A stretch of 64,000 nucleotides of DNA, taken from the NCBI RefSeq assembly GCF_002176815.1, contig NZ_CP021648.1, positions 3,170,001 through 3,234,000 of the forward strand, in the 5' to 3' direction. The DNA is from Acidovorax sp. T1 (lineage in GTDB: Bacteria; Pseudomonadota; Gammaproteobacteria; Burkholderiales; Burkholderiaceae_C). The notes under the pieces were generated by a model. It had not been told where the DNA came from. It saw nothing but the letters and a program-made list of their open reading frames with translations, and ran no database searches. Positions 31,783 through 40,961 of the stretch are shown one piece after another (within the stretch, counting starts at the first letter, position 1; every line of letters begins with the position of its first letter). Position numbers and translations under genes: made by a program.

Positions 31783-33993
31783 ATGGCAAAAATCGACGAC
31801 ATCCAACTGCTCCGCATCAACTACCTGCGCGGCCCCAACATCTGGACCTACCGGCCGGCCCTGGAAGTCTGGCTGGACCTGGGCGTTCTGGAGGACCATC
31901 CCTCCAACACCTTGCCCGGGCTCAATGACCGCCTCACGACCTGGCTGCCCGCGCTCGAAGAGCACCACTGCGGCGTGGGCGAGCGCGGCGGTTTCCTGCA
32001 GCGCCTGCAAGAGGGCACCTGGTGCGGCCATGTGCTCGAGCATGTCGTCATCGAGCTGCTCAACCTGTCGGGCATGCCCACGGGTTTCGGCCAGACCCGC
32101 AGCACATCGGTGCGCGGCGTGTACCGCATGGTTTTCCGGGCACGGGACGAGCAGGTGGCCCGCGTTGCGCTGGCGCAAGGCCACCGCCTGCTGATGGCCG
32201 CCATCAACGATGAACCGTTTGACGTGCAGGCCGCTGTGTCGCGGCTGCGCACCGAGGTCGATGACCGCTACCTGGGCCCCAGCACCGCCTGCATCGTGAC
32301 GGCGGGCACCGACCGCGGCATTCCCCACATTCGCCTGAACGATGGCAACCTGGTGCAACTGGGCTACGGCGCTGCGCAGCGCCGCATCTGGACGGCCGAA
32401 AGTGAATTCACCAGCGCCATCGCCGAAGGCATCGCCAGCGACAAGGATCTCACCAAAAGCCTGCTCAAGGCCTGCGGCGTGCCCATTCCAGAAGGCCAGG
32501 TGGTCAACAGCCCCGAAGAGGCCTGGGAAGCCGCCGAGGACATCGGCCTGCCCGTGGTGGTCAAACCGTCGGACGGCAACCATGGCCGTGGCGTCACGCT
32601 GGACCTGCGCAAGAAGGAAGACATCGAGGCGGCCTACCATGTGGCCTACCCCGAAGGCAGCGATGTGATGGTCGAGCGCTTCATCCCCGGCGACGAACAC
32701 CGCCTGCTGGTGGTGGGTGGCAAGCTGGTGGCGGCCGCGCGCGGCGAGGTGGTCAGCATCACCGGCAACGGCCGGTCCACCGTCAAGGAGCTGATCGACA
32801 GCCAGATCAACTCCGACCCGCGCCGGGGCTACGAAGAAGAATACCCGCTCGAAATCATCGACCTGGCAACCGACACCAAGGTGCAGCTCGAACTCAAACG
32901 CCAGGACCTCGAAGCCGACTCCGTGCCCGCCGCAGGCCGCCAGGTGGTGGTACAGCGCAACGGCAACATGACCGTGGACTGCACCGACGACGTGCACCCC
33001 GAAGTGGCCTACATTGCGGCGCTGGCCGCCAAGGTGGTGGGGCTGGACATCGCCGGCATCGACATGGTGGCGCAAGACATCTCCCGCCCGCTGCACGAAC
33101 AGGGCGGCGCCATTGTGGAAGTGAACGCCGGCCCCGGCCTGCTGATGCACCTCAAACCCGCCGTGGGCGCGCCCCGGCCCGTGGGCCAGGCCATCGTCGA
33201 GCACCTGTTCCCGTCGGAAGAGCACGACGACGATGACACCGTCGGCCGCATCCCGGTGGTGGGCGTGGCCGGCACGCGGGGCACATCCACCATTGCGCGC
33301 CTGGTGGCCTGGCTGCTGCACCTGAGCGGGCGGCACACCGGCCTGGCCTGCCGCGAGGGGCTTTTTCTCGACCGCCGCTGCGTGGAAGCCGCGGACAGCG
33401 CCCACTGGGAAGCCGCCCACCGCCTGCTGATGAACCAGATGGTGCAGGCTGCCGTGATTGAAAACGACGCCCGCACCATCCTGCGCGACGGCCTGGCCTA
33501 CGACCGCTGCCAGGTGGGCGTGGTCACCGACATGGATGGCGCAGAAAACCTGCCTGAATTCGACATCCAGAGCCGCGAGCAGATGACCAAGGTGCTGCGC
33601 ACGCAGGTGGATGTGGTGCTGGACGGTGGCGCCGCCGTGCTCAACGCGGCCGATCCGCAAGTGGCCGACCTGGCCCCGCTGTGCGATGGCGATGTGGTGC
33701 TGTATGCCCAGGACGCCAGCCTGCCCGCCATCGTGGAACACCGCGCCCGCGACCAAGGGCGCGCCGTGCTGGTGCGCAACAGCCGCGTGGTGCTGGCCAC
33801 GGGCAGCGCCGAGCATGTGCTGGGCACGCTCGCCGAGCTCACGTTCGGGCGCAACGCCATCGAGCCCGACACCGATGCCCTGCTGGCCGCCATTGGCGCG
33901 GCGTGGGCGCTGGACATTGCCCCCGACCTCATCGGCGCCGGCATCAAGACGTTCGAGCCGGAACTGCCGCCCGTGAGCACCCTGCCCACCTGA
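31783..33993 (+). CDS. cphA': Cyanophycin synthetase-like protein CphA'
   Basis: This 736-aa paralogue of cyanophycin synthetase has an N-terminal domain (1-160), an ATP-grasp domain (about 220-480, with PVVVKPSDGNHGRGVTLDLR, ERFIPGDEHRLLVVGGK and IVEVNAGPGLLMHL), and a shortened Mur-ligase-like domain from about 490. The P-loop there reads GTRGTSTIARL, so the catalytic Lys of GTNGKTTTARL in the downstream CphA is Thr501. The Mur half is therefore probably inactive. This resembles CphA2-type enzymes, which polymerise beta-Asp-Arg dipeptides with one ATP site. It lies 79 bp upstream of cphA. Confidence 0.92.
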   Translation: MAKIDDIQLLRINYLRGPNIWTYRPALEVWLDLGVLEDHPSNTLPGLNDRLTTWLPALEEHHCGVGERGGFLQRLQEGTWCGHVLEHVVIELLNLSGMPTGFGQTRSTSVRGVYRMVFRARDEQVARVALAQGHRLLMAAINDEPFDVQAAVSRLRTEVDDRYLGPSTACIVTAGTDRGIPHIRLNDGNLVQLGYGAAQRRIWTAESEFTSAIAEGIASDKDLTKSLLKACGVPIPEGQVVNSPEEAWEAAEDIGLPVVVKPSDGNHGRGVTLDLRKKEDIEAAYHVAYPEGSDVMVERFIPGDEHRLLVVGGKLVAAARGEVVSITGNGRSTVKELIDSQINSDPRRGYEEEYPLEIIDLATDTKVQLELKRQDLEADSVPAAGRQVVVQRNGNMTVDCTDDVHPEVAYIAALAAKVVGLDIAGIDMVAQDISRPLHEQGGAIVEVNAGPGLLMHLKPAVGAPRPVGQAIVEHLFPSEEHDDDDTVGRIPVVGVAGTRGTSTIARLVAWLLHLSGRHTGLACREGLFLDRRCVEAADSAHWEAAHRLLMNQMVQAAVIENDARTILRDGLAYDRCQVGVVTDMDGAENLPEFDIQSREQMTKVLRTQVDVVLDGGAAVLNAADPQVADLAPLCDGDVVLYAQDASLPAIVEHRARDQGRAVLVRNSRVVLATGSAEHVLGTLAELTFGRNAIEPDTDALLAAIGAAWALDIAPDLIGAGIKTFEPELPPVSTLPT

Positions 33994-34072
33994 AGCCCAA
34001 CCGTTGTTGATGCCATCGCCTTCGAACTGACCGGGGCCTGCCAGCCCTGATGGACCACAGAAAGACACTTCC

Positions 34073-36652
34073 ATGGATGTATCCCGCACCCGGGCCCTGC
34101 GCGGCCCCAACCTCTGGAGCCGCCACATGGCCATCGAGGCCGTGGTGGCCTGCGCCGAATCCGAACGGGCCATTGCCCGGATGGCCGGTTTTGAAGCCCG
34201 GCTGCGCGCCCTGTTTCCGGCCATCGGCATGCTGCACCCCGAAGGCGGCAGCGGCGATGTCTCGCTCGCCCATGTGCTGCAAACGGCGGCGCTGGCGCTG
34301 CAGGCCCAGGCCGGCTGCCCGGTGACCTTTGCCCGCACCACCGCCACGACCGATGCCGGCGTGTACCAGGTGGTCGTCGAGTACAGCGAGGAAGCCGTCG
34401 GCCGCCAGGCCTTTGAAGACGCCCAGCGCCTCATCAACGCCGCGCTGGGTCAGGGCGAGTTCGATGCCGAAACGGCCATTGCCAACCTGCGCGAGCTCGA
34501 CGAAGACGAGCGCCTGGGCCCGAGCACCGGCTCCATCGTCGATGCCGCCGTGGCGCGCGACATTCCGTTTCGCCGCCTCACCCGCGGCAGCCTGGTGCAG
34601 TTTGGCTGGGGCTCCAGGCAGCGCCGCATCCAGGCCGCCGAGATCGACTCGACCAGCGCCGTGGCCGAATCCATTGGCCAGGACAAAGACCTCACCAAGC
34701 GCCTGCTGCATGCAGCCGGCGTGCCGGTGCCGCTGGGCCAGCCCGTCAACACGCTGGAAGAAGCCTGGGAAGTGGCCCTGAAAGTGGGCCTGCCCGTGGT
34801 GGTCAAACCCCAGGACGGCAACCAGGGCAAGGGCGTCACGGTCAACATCACCGACCGTGCCCAACTCGAAGAGGCCTACAAGAACGCGGCCGACTACGGC
34901 ACCGTGATGGTCGAGCGCTTCCTGCCCGGCCACGACTTCCGCCTGCTGGTGGTGGGCGACCAGCTGGTGGCCGCCGCCCGGCGCGAGCCGCCCCAGGTGC
35001 TGGGCGACGGCCAGCACACCGTGCGCGAGCTGGTGGACCAGGTCAACCTTGACCCGCGCCGTGGCGAGGGCCATGCCACCTCGCTCACCAAGATCCGCCT
35101 CGATGACATTGCCGTGGCCCGCCTGGCCGCCCAGAACCTGACCCCGGACTCTGTGCCGCCCAAGGGCCAGCGCGTCATCCTGCGCAACAACGCCAACCTG
35201 TCCACCGGCGGCACCGCTACCGACGTGACCGACGACGTGCACCCCGAAGTGGCCGCGCGCGCCGTGGCCGCCGCCCAGATGGTGGGCCTGCACATCTGCG
35301 GCGTGGACATGGTGGCCGAGACCGTGTTGCGCCCGCTCGAAGAACAAGGCGGCGGCTTTGTGGAAGTGAACGCCGCCCCCGGCCTGCGCATGCACCTGGC
35401 CCCCAGCTACGGCAAGCCGCGCAATGTGGGCCAAGCCATGGTGGACCGCCTGTTCGGCCATGGCGACGACGGCCGCATCCCGGTGGTGGCCGTCACCGGC
35501 ACCAACGGCAAGACCACCACGGCACGCCTGATCGCCCACCTGTTCACGGCCCAGGGCCTGCGCGTGGGCATGACCAACACCGATGGCGTGTATGTGAACG
35601 GCCGACAGATCGACAGCGGCGACTGCAGCGGCCCCAAGAGCGCCCGCAACGTGCTGCTGCACCCCGAGGTGGACGCGGCCGTGTTCGAAACCGCGCGCGG
35701 CGGCATCCTGCGCGAAGGCCTGGGCTTTGACCGCTGCCAGGTGGCCGTGGTGACCAACATCGGCGCAGGCGACCACCTGGGCCTGAACTACATCACCACG
35801 GTGGAAGACCTGGCCGTGCTCAAGCGCGTGATCGTGCAGAACGTGGCCACCACAGGCTACGCGGTGCTCAACGCGGCCGACCCCATCGTCGCCGCCATGG
35901 CGCCAGCCTGCCCCGGCAAGATCATCTTCTTTGCCAGCGACCGCCACCACCCCGTGATGGCCACGCACCGCGCGCAAGGCCACCGCACCGTGTATGTGGA
36001 TGGTGACTCCATCGTGGCCTCGGAGGGTTCGTGGCGCGAAACCATCCACCTGCGCGACGTGCCCATCACGCGCAACGGCAAGATCGGATTTCAGGTCGAA
36101 AACGTCATGGCCTCGGTGGCTGCCGCCTGGGGCGCAGGCCTGCCCTGGCAGACCATTCGCCGCGGGCTCTCGGGCTTTGTGAATGACAGCGACAACGCTC
36201 CAGGCCGCTTCAACCTCATGGATTTCAAGGGTGCCACGGTGATCGCCGACTACGGCCACAACCCCGATGCGATGCGCGCCCTGGTGCAGGCCGTGGAAGC
36301 ACTGCCTGCCAAGCGCCGCAGCGTTGTGATCAGCGGTGCCGGTGACCGGCGCGACGAGGACATCCGCGAGCAAACGGTGATCCTCGGTGCGGTCTTTGAC
36401 GACGTGATCCTGTACCAGGACGCCGCCCAGCGCGGCCGAGGCGACGGCGAAGTGATGGCCCTGCTGCGCGAAGGCCTGGCCGGTGCCACACGCACCCAGC
36501 ACATCGAAGAGATCCGGGGCGAGTTCATTGCCATCGACACCGCCCTCGACCGCCTGCAGCCGGGCGACCTGTGCCTGGTGCTGGTGGACCAGGTGGAAGA
36601 AGCCCTGGCCCACCTGGCGCGCCGCTGCGCCGAAACCGGGGTGGCCGCATGA
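34073..36652 (+). CDS. cphA: Cyanophycin synthetase CphA
   Basis: CphA makes the storage polymer cyanophycin by alternately adding Asp to the backbone (ATP-grasp site) and Arg to its side chain (Mur-ligase site), using ATP twice. The 859-aa protein has an N-terminal domain (1-160), ATP-grasp (about 220-475, PVVVKPQDGNQGKGVTVNI), and an intact Mur-type P-loop GTNGKTTTARLIAH with Lys480. Next come ARGGILREGLGFDRCQVAVV and DYGHNPDAMRALVQAV. Length is typical of CphA1. It follows cphA' and overlaps creA by 4 nt (ATGA), so the three genes form an operon ending at the terminator at 37152. Confidence 0.97.
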   Translation: MDVSRTRALRGPNLWSRHMAIEAVVACAESERAIARMAGFEARLRALFPAIGMLHPEGGSGDVSLAHVLQTAALALQAQAGCPVTFARTTATTDAGVYQVVVEYSEEAVGRQAFEDAQRLINAALGQGEFDAETAIANLRELDEDERLGPSTGSIVDAAVARDIPFRRLTRGSLVQFGWGSRQRRIQAAEIDSTSAVAESIGQDKDLTKRLLHAAGVPVPLGQPVNTLEEAWEVALKVGLPVVVKPQDGNQGKGVTVNITDRAQLEEAYKNAADYGTVMVERFLPGHDFRLLVVGDQLVAAARREPPQVLGDGQHTVRELVDQVNLDPRRGEGHATSLTKIRLDDIAVARLAAQNLTPDSVPPKGQRVILRNNANLSTGGTATDVTDDVHPEVAARAVAAAQMVGLHICGVDMVAETVLRPLEEQGGGFVEVNAAPGLRMHLAPSYGKPRNVGQAMVDRLFGHGDDGRIPVVAVTGTNGKTTTARLIAHLFTAQGLRVGMTNTDGVYVNGRQIDSGDCSGPKSARNVLLHPEVDAAVFETARGGILREGLGFDRCQVAVVTNIGAGDHLGLNYITTVEDLAVLKRVIVQNVATTGYAVLNAADPIVAAMAPACPGKIIFFASDRHHPVMATHRAQGHRTVYVDGDSIVASEGSWRETIHLRDVPITRNGKIGFQVENVMASVAAAWGAGLPWQTIRRGLSGFVNDSDNAPGRFNLMDFKGATVIADYGHNPDAMRALVQAVEALPAKRRSVVISGAGDRRDEDIREQTVILGAVFDDVILYQDAAQRGRGDGEVMALLREGLAGATRTQHIEEIRGEFIAIDTALDRLQPGDLCLVLVDQVEEALAHLARRCAETGVAA

Positions 36653-37149
36653 CCACCGCACGCCGCCGGGCCGCAGTGGCGGGGGGCCTGCTGGCCACCA
36701 CCTTGCTGGCAGGTGCTGCGCTGGCCGCATCGGGCGAAAAAATCGGCACCGTGGATACGGCCTTTCAGTGGATCGGCCGCGACCACGACATCATCGTGGA
36801 AGCCTACGACGACCCCGGCGTGCAGGGCGTGACCTGCTATGTCTCGCGCGCCCGCATCGGCGGCGTCAAGGGCACGCTCGGCCTGGCCGAAGACCGCGCC
36901 GAGGCATCGATTGCCTGCCGCCAGGTGGGGCCAATCCGCATCCCCGAGCCTTTGAGGAAGCAGGAAGAAGTGTTCAGCGAGCGCATGTCCATCCTGTTCA
37001 AGCGCCTGCGCATCGTGCGCATGGTGGACCCGGCGCGCAACACGCTGGTCTACCTCACCTATTCAGAAAAGCTGATAGACGGCTCGCCCCAGAACAGCGT
37101 GACCGCCGTGCCGGTGGACCGCGCCACACCCATCCCGCTGCGCAAATGA
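36649..37149 (+). CDS. creA: CreA family periplasmic protein
   Basis: This 166-aa CreA family protein has a signal peptide (about residues 1-27, ending GAALAASGEK) and the family core EKIGTVDTAFQWIGRDHDI, VEAYDDPGVQGVTCYVSRAR, SIACRQVGPI and YLTYSEKLIDGSPQNSVTAV. The two cysteines may form a disulfide. The function of CreA is not established. Here its ATG overlaps the cphA stop, making it the last gene of the cyanophycin operon, an unusual setting for creA. Confidence 0.92.
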   Translation: MTTARRRAAVAGGLLATTLLAGAALAASGEKIGTVDTAFQWIGRDHDIIVEAYDDPGVQGVTCYVSRARIGGVKGTLGLAEDRAEASIACRQVGPIRIPEPLRKQEEVFSERMSILFKRLRIVRMVDPARNTLVYLTYSEKLIDGSPQNSVTAVPVDRATPIPLRK

Positions 37150-37151
37150 AC

Positions 37152-37176
37152 CGGGGGCGCAAAGCCCCCGATTTTT
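37152..37176 (+). terminator. Intrinsic terminator of the cphA'-cphA-creA operon
   Basis: CGGGGGC-GCAAA-GCCCCCG forms a perfect 7-bp stem followed by ATTTTT, 3 bp after the creA stop. Confidence 0.88.
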
Positions 37177-37183
37177 GGATGAA

Positions 37184-37236
37184 ATGGGCCTCTAGCGCTT
37201 ATCCATCCAGCGCAAGCAGCTATTAATTGAAGAGCA
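37184..37236. repeat. Dispersed palindrome after creA
   Basis: GGGCCTCTAGCGCTTATCCA, then TCCAGCGCAAGCAGCTATTA, then ATTGAAGAGC. It sits just after the operon terminator. Confidence 0.75.
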
Positions 37237-37247
37237 GATTCATCCGG

Positions 37248-37898
37248 TCAACCCTGTGCCGCAATCTGGCGCAGCGCCTGCTCGAACACCTCCACCGGCT
37301 GCCCACCCGAGATCAGGTGGCGGTCATTGATGATGATCGCGGGCACCGAGTGAATGCCCTGCTGCTGATAGAACTGCTCGCGCTGGCGCACCTCGCTGGC
37401 ATAGCGGTCTGAGGCCAGCAGCTCGCGCGCCGCGTTGGCATCCAGCCCCACCTCGCCCGCCACGCGCACCAGCACCCCATGGTCGCCAGGGCTTTGGCCG
37501 TCGGTGAAATAGGCCTTGAACAGCGCCTTCTTGAGCGCGGACTGCAGACCCTTCTCTTGGGCCCAGTGCAGCAGCCGGTGCGCATCAAACGTGTTGTAGA
37601 TGCGGCTGCGCTTGTCCATGTTGAAAGTGAAACCCAGCTCCGCCCCGCGCGCGGCAATGGCCTCGCGGTTCTTCTGGCTCTGCTCAGGCGAGGCGCCGTA
37701 CTTTTCGTGCAGGTGCTCGCCAATGTCCTGGCCTTCGGCGGCCATCTGCGGGTTCAGCTCGAAGGGCTGGAAGTGCAGGTCGAGCGCGACTTCGCCCTTG
37801 AGCCGGTCCGCAGCCTGTTCCAGCGCCTGGAGGCCGATGATGCACCAGGGGCAGGAGACGTCGGAAACGAAATCGATCTTGAGGGTTTTGGTGGTCAT
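37248..37898 (-). CDS. DsbA-fold oxidoreductase, FrnE/HCCA isomerase-like
   Basis: This 216-aa thioredoxin-superfamily protein of the FrnE group has the active-site motif CPWC in FVSDVSCPWCIIGLQALEQA, an inserted helical domain (about 60-170), and the cis-Pro region QGIHSVPAIIINDRHLISGG. There is no signal peptide, so it is cytoplasmic, as expected for FrnE rather than DsbA. The reaction is probably thiol-disulfide exchange or glutathione-dependent isomerisation. The start was placed at the ATG beginning MTTKTLKIDFVSD. It lies 70 bp downstream of the acyl-CoA ligase gene on the same strand. Confidence 0.88.
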   Translation of the reverse strand: MTTKTLKIDFVSDVSCPWCIIGLQALEQAADRLKGEVALDLHFQPFELNPQMAAEGQDIGEHLHEKYGASPEQSQKNREAIAARGAELGFTFNMDKRSRIYNTFDAHRLLHWAQEKGLQSALKKALFKAYFTDGQSPGDHGVLVRVAGEVGLDANAARELLASDRYASEVRQREQFYQQQGIHSVPAIIINDRHLISGGQPVEVFEQALRQIAAQG

Positions 37899-37968
37899 GG
37901 CGGGTTCGCAGAAAAATTCAGCCCACGATGCTAGACCGAAGCATTGGCCTTTGCAGGCCAGGTTTTTT

Positions 37969-39483
37969 TCACCCAAGCATCTCCCTCAACGCCGTCTTGA
38001 GCACCTTTCCGTAGCTGTTCTTGGGCAGCGCCTGCACCCACCGGTACGCCTTGGGCCGCTTGAAGCGCGCAATGTGGTCGTGGCACAGGGCGTCGAGCGC
38101 GGCATCCTCCACCGGCCCGCCATCGCCCGCCACGACAAAGGCGACCACCACCTCGCCCCAGTCGGCATCGCGCTGGCCAATCACTGCCACCTCACGCACC
38201 TGGGGGTGCAGCAGCAGCACTTCCTCCACCTCGCGCGGGTAGATGTTGGAGCCGCCGGAGATGATCACGTCCTTGGAGCGGTCCTTGAGCGTGAGAAAAC
38301 CGTCGCCATCCAGTTGCCCCATGTCCCCGGTGCAGAGCCAACCATCGCGCAGCGTCTGGAACGTGGCGGTGGGGTTGTTCCAGTAGCCGGACATCACGGT
38401 CTCGCCGCGCACTACCACCTCGCCCGTCTCGCCCGCAGGCAGTGGCTGTCCGGCCGCATCGACCACGCGCACCTCCACCAGCGACTGCGCCACGCCGACC
38501 GAGGCCATGCGCTCGGCCCAGCGCGGGTGGTTGCGGTCGGCCAGCTGCGCGCGGGCCAGTGCGGTAATGGTCATCGGGCTTTCGCCCTGGCCGTAGATCT
38601 GCACGAGGCGGTTGCCCATGGTGGCCAAGGCCTGGCGCAGGTCGTCGGCATACATGGGGCCACCGCCGTACACGATGGTCTTGAAGCCCGCCACGTCAGC
38701 GCCCGTGGCCCGCACATGCTCCACCAGCCGGTGCACCATGGTCGGCGCCGCAAACAGCGTGAGCTGGCCCACCGAGGCGGCCAGCTGCACCAGCTCGGCG
38801 GGATCAAAGCCGCCCGACACGGGCACGACGTGGCGTGCGCCCCGCAGCACCTGGGCGTAGTTGTAGAGCCCCGCGCCGTGCGACATGGGCGCGGCATAGA
38901 CCATGGCATCGCCCGGGGCGATGTCGTCCACGTCGGTGAAATAGCAGGCCGTCATGGCCAGCAGGTTGCGGTGCGTCTGCATCACACCCTTGGGGCGGCC
39001 GGTGGTACCCGAGGTGTAGAACAGCGATGCAACATCCTGCGGGGCACGGTCGTGGACCTCCATGGGTGGATGCAACACGGCAGCCCGATAGGCATCAGAG
39101 CCGAAGAGCAGCAGGCCAACCTCCGATGCGCCGGCCTCGCGCGCGGCCGAGGCGAGCGATTGCGATGCCAGAACCATGCACGCCCCGGAATCAGCCAGCA
39201 CATGCGCCAGCTCTTTGGCATGCAGTTTGTAGTTGACCGGCACCGACACCGCGCCCGCCCACAAAACAGCATGCAGCGCCTCCAGATATTCCGGACAATT
39301 GGCGGCGTAGATGGCCACGCGGTCGCCGGGCGCTACGCCGCCCTGCTTGCGCAGCCAGGCTGCCAGGGCCGCGGTGCGCGCACCCAGGGCGCCGTAGCTC
39401 AGCAGCACCTGGTCGCCGTGCAGCACGGCGGGTTGATCGGGGTAGCGCTGGGCGCTGCGGCTGAGCAGATGGGCAATGTTCAT
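37969..39483 (-). CDS. AMP-binding acyl-CoA ligase
   Basis: This 504-aa protein of the adenylate-forming superfamily activates a carboxylic acid to acyl-AMP and then acyl-CoA. Motifs present: FYTSGTTGRPKGVMQTH (A3, phosphate loop), IYGQGESP (A5), DGWLCTGDMGQLDGDGFL (A7), LKDRSKDVIISGGSNIYP (A8), and the catalytic Lys in LPKNSYGKVLKTALREML (A10). The N-terminus MNIAHLLSRSAQRYPDQPAV fits fatty- or aryl-acyl-CoA synthetases. The specific acid cannot be told from the sequence. Confidence 0.93.
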   Translation of the reverse strand: MNIAHLLSRSAQRYPDQPAVLHGDQVLLSYGALGARTAALAAWLRKQGGVAPGDRVAIYAANCPEYLEALHAVLWAGAVSVPVNYKLHAKELAHVLADSGACMVLASQSLASAAREAGASEVGLLLFGSDAYRAAVLHPPMEVHDRAPQDVASLFYTSGTTGRPKGVMQTHRNLLAMTACYFTDVDDIAPGDAMVYAAPMSHGAGLYNYAQVLRGARHVVPVSGGFDPAELVQLAASVGQLTLFAAPTMVHRLVEHVRATGADVAGFKTIVYGGGPMYADDLRQALATMGNRLVQIYGQGESPMTITALARAQLADRNHPRWAERMASVGVAQSLVEVRVVDAAGQPLPAGETGEVVVRGETVMSGYWNNPTATFQTLRDGWLCTGDMGQLDGDGFLTLKDRSKDVIISGGSNIYPREVEEVLLLHPQVREVAVIGQRDADWGEVVVAFVVAGDGGPVEDAALDALCHDHIARFKRPKAYRWVQALPKNSYGKVLKTALREMLG

Positions 39484-39778
39484 CGGGTGCGATCCATCAC
39501 GGAAAAAGGCAGTGGGCCATGCGGCACTGTAGGCGATTCGAGCGGCTGCGCGCAGACGCTGCAAGGCCCAATGGAAGTGCGCAATCCCCACCAACGGGGC
39601 GTCAGAAGCACCCGGTAACTTCGCGCTGCCAATTCCCCACAGTCTGTGGCGTTGAAACGCGCTTGCCTAGACTGCATATGTTTCGCACATGCCCGCGCGG
39701 CCTCTTTTGTCGTGCGCCGGGGTACGTGCTTTTCACGCCCTCCTTCCTTTATTCACCACTCCCCGCGAGCTGCAACGC

Positions 39779-40744
39779 ATGACACTGGACCAGCAAAAAT
39801 CCATCCTCACCATCGCCCTCTTGGCCGCGTTTGCGGACGGCAACAAAGACGACGCCGAGCGGGAAGAGATCCGCCGCATCGCCCAGTCACTGGCTGGCGA
39901 TGCGGACCTGGTTGACCTGCCGCGCATCTACCAGGACGTGCTGCTGCAGCGCACCGGCGTGCAGACAGCTGCCGAGGCCTTGAGCGAACCCATGCACCGT
40001 CAGCTGGCCTACGAAATGGCGGTGTGCGTGTGCGATGTGGACGGCCGCCAGACGGCTGCCGAACGCGATTTTCTGGCGACACTCAAAACGGTGCTGCAGC
40101 TCGATGGTCAGCAGACCGCCGCGTTTGACCAGGAAGCAGATGCGCTGGTGGAGGTGGCCGAAAATGCCATTCCGGCCGCCCTGCCCGCAACCACCGCGGC
40201 AGCGGGCGCCGCACCCACCATGGGCACATCGGATGCGGATCTGGACAAATCCATCCTCAACTACGCCCTGCTCAACGGCGCGCTGGAGCTACTGCCGCAG
40301 TCCTGGGCGTCGATGGCCATCATCCCGCTACAGGTGAAGATGGTGTACGGCATTGGCAAGGCCCACGGCGTGGAACTGGACCAAGGACACATCAAGGAGT
40401 TCATTGCCGCCGCCGGGGTGGGCCTCACGTCGCAATACCTGGAGCAGTTTGGCCGCAAGCTGCTCGGTGGCCTGCTGGGCAAGGCAGTGGGTCGAACCAT
40501 TGGCGGCATGGGCAGCGCGGCCACGGGCATGGCGTTCTCGTTTGCCACCACCTATGCGCTGGGGCAGGTGGCCCGACGCTACTACGCGGGCGGCCGCGTG
40601 ATGAGCACGACCATGCTGCGCGACAGCTTCCAAAACCTGCTCGGCCCCGCCAAGCAGCTGCAGACGCAATACCTGCCGCAAATCCAGCAAAAGGCCGCCA
40701 CGCTGGATGCTGGCCAGATCCTGGCAATGGTGCGGGGAGCGTAG
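39779..40744 (+). CDS. TerB-like plus DUF697-like protein
   Basis: This 321-aa protein has an N-terminal TerB/DjlA-like acidic helical domain (about 1-120, LLAAFADGNKDDAEREEIRR and VCDVDGRQTAAERDFLATL), an Ala-rich linker (about 135-160), and a C-terminal domain resembling DUF697/YcjF (about 165-285, IPLQVKMVYGIGKAHGVELD, IKEFIAAAGVGLTSQYLEQF, GRKLLGGLLGKAVGRTIGGM), which probably contains amphipathic membrane segments. It may link metal or stress sensing to a membrane-associated activity; the function is not known. The upstream gap of 295 bp shows only a weak TTGAAA/CATATG promoter-like pair (39652-39680). Confidence 0.82.
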   Translation: MTLDQQKSILTIALLAAFADGNKDDAEREEIRRIAQSLAGDADLVDLPRIYQDVLLQRTGVQTAAEALSEPMHRQLAYEMAVCVCDVDGRQTAAERDFLATLKTVLQLDGQQTAAFDQEADALVEVAENAIPAALPATTAAAGAAPTMGTSDADLDKSILNYALLNGALELLPQSWASMAIIPLQVKMVYGIGKAHGVELDQGHIKEFIAAAGVGLTSQYLEQFGRKLLGGLLGKAVGRTIGGMGSAATGMAFSFATTYALGQVARRYYAGGRVMSTTMLRDSFQNLLGPAKQLQTQYLPQIQQKAATLDAGQILAMVRGA

Positions 40745-40772
40745 GCACCAAGGGCCCTGTCACGCCCCATTT

Positions 40773-40827
40773 TGCTTCGTTATTGATAGCTTCAAGCGCT
40801 TTCACAGAAAGCGCCAGAAGCCATTTT
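40773..40827. repeat. Dispersed palindrome after the TerB-like gene
   Basis: TTGATAGCTTCAAGCGCTTT, then CACAGAAAGCGCCAGAAGCC. Both arms are present, with a shifted centre. Confidence 0.7.
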
Positions 40828-40961
40828 CACCTCTATCGCAGCGCCTGTTAACCTGCATCGGCGCCGAAGTGCTTAGCGCAGTAGCGGGCACGGCCGCTGC
40901 GCCGTTGCAACACTGGCGCAACACCCCGTGGCGGGCGCAGCGGCACATGCCAGAATCGGCC

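Noticed and set aside
29269..34437. A 1722-codon minus-strand open frame spanning the ABC gene and the complement of cphA'
   Set aside because: Only the part up to 31581 encodes the ABC transporter. The rest is antisense to cphA', His/Gly/Val-rich and without domain motifs, a GC-bias artefact.
33944..36730. A 928-codon minus-strand open frame antisense to cphA
   Set aside because: It mirrors the cphA codons and has no recognisable motifs. Long antisense frames are expected where third positions are GC-rich.
39484..39778. Possible small gene or regulatory RNA in the 295-bp gap before the TerB-like gene
   Set aside because: No convincing frame, hairpin with U-tract or repeat was found. Only a weak promoter-like pair TTGAAA/CATATG is visible.
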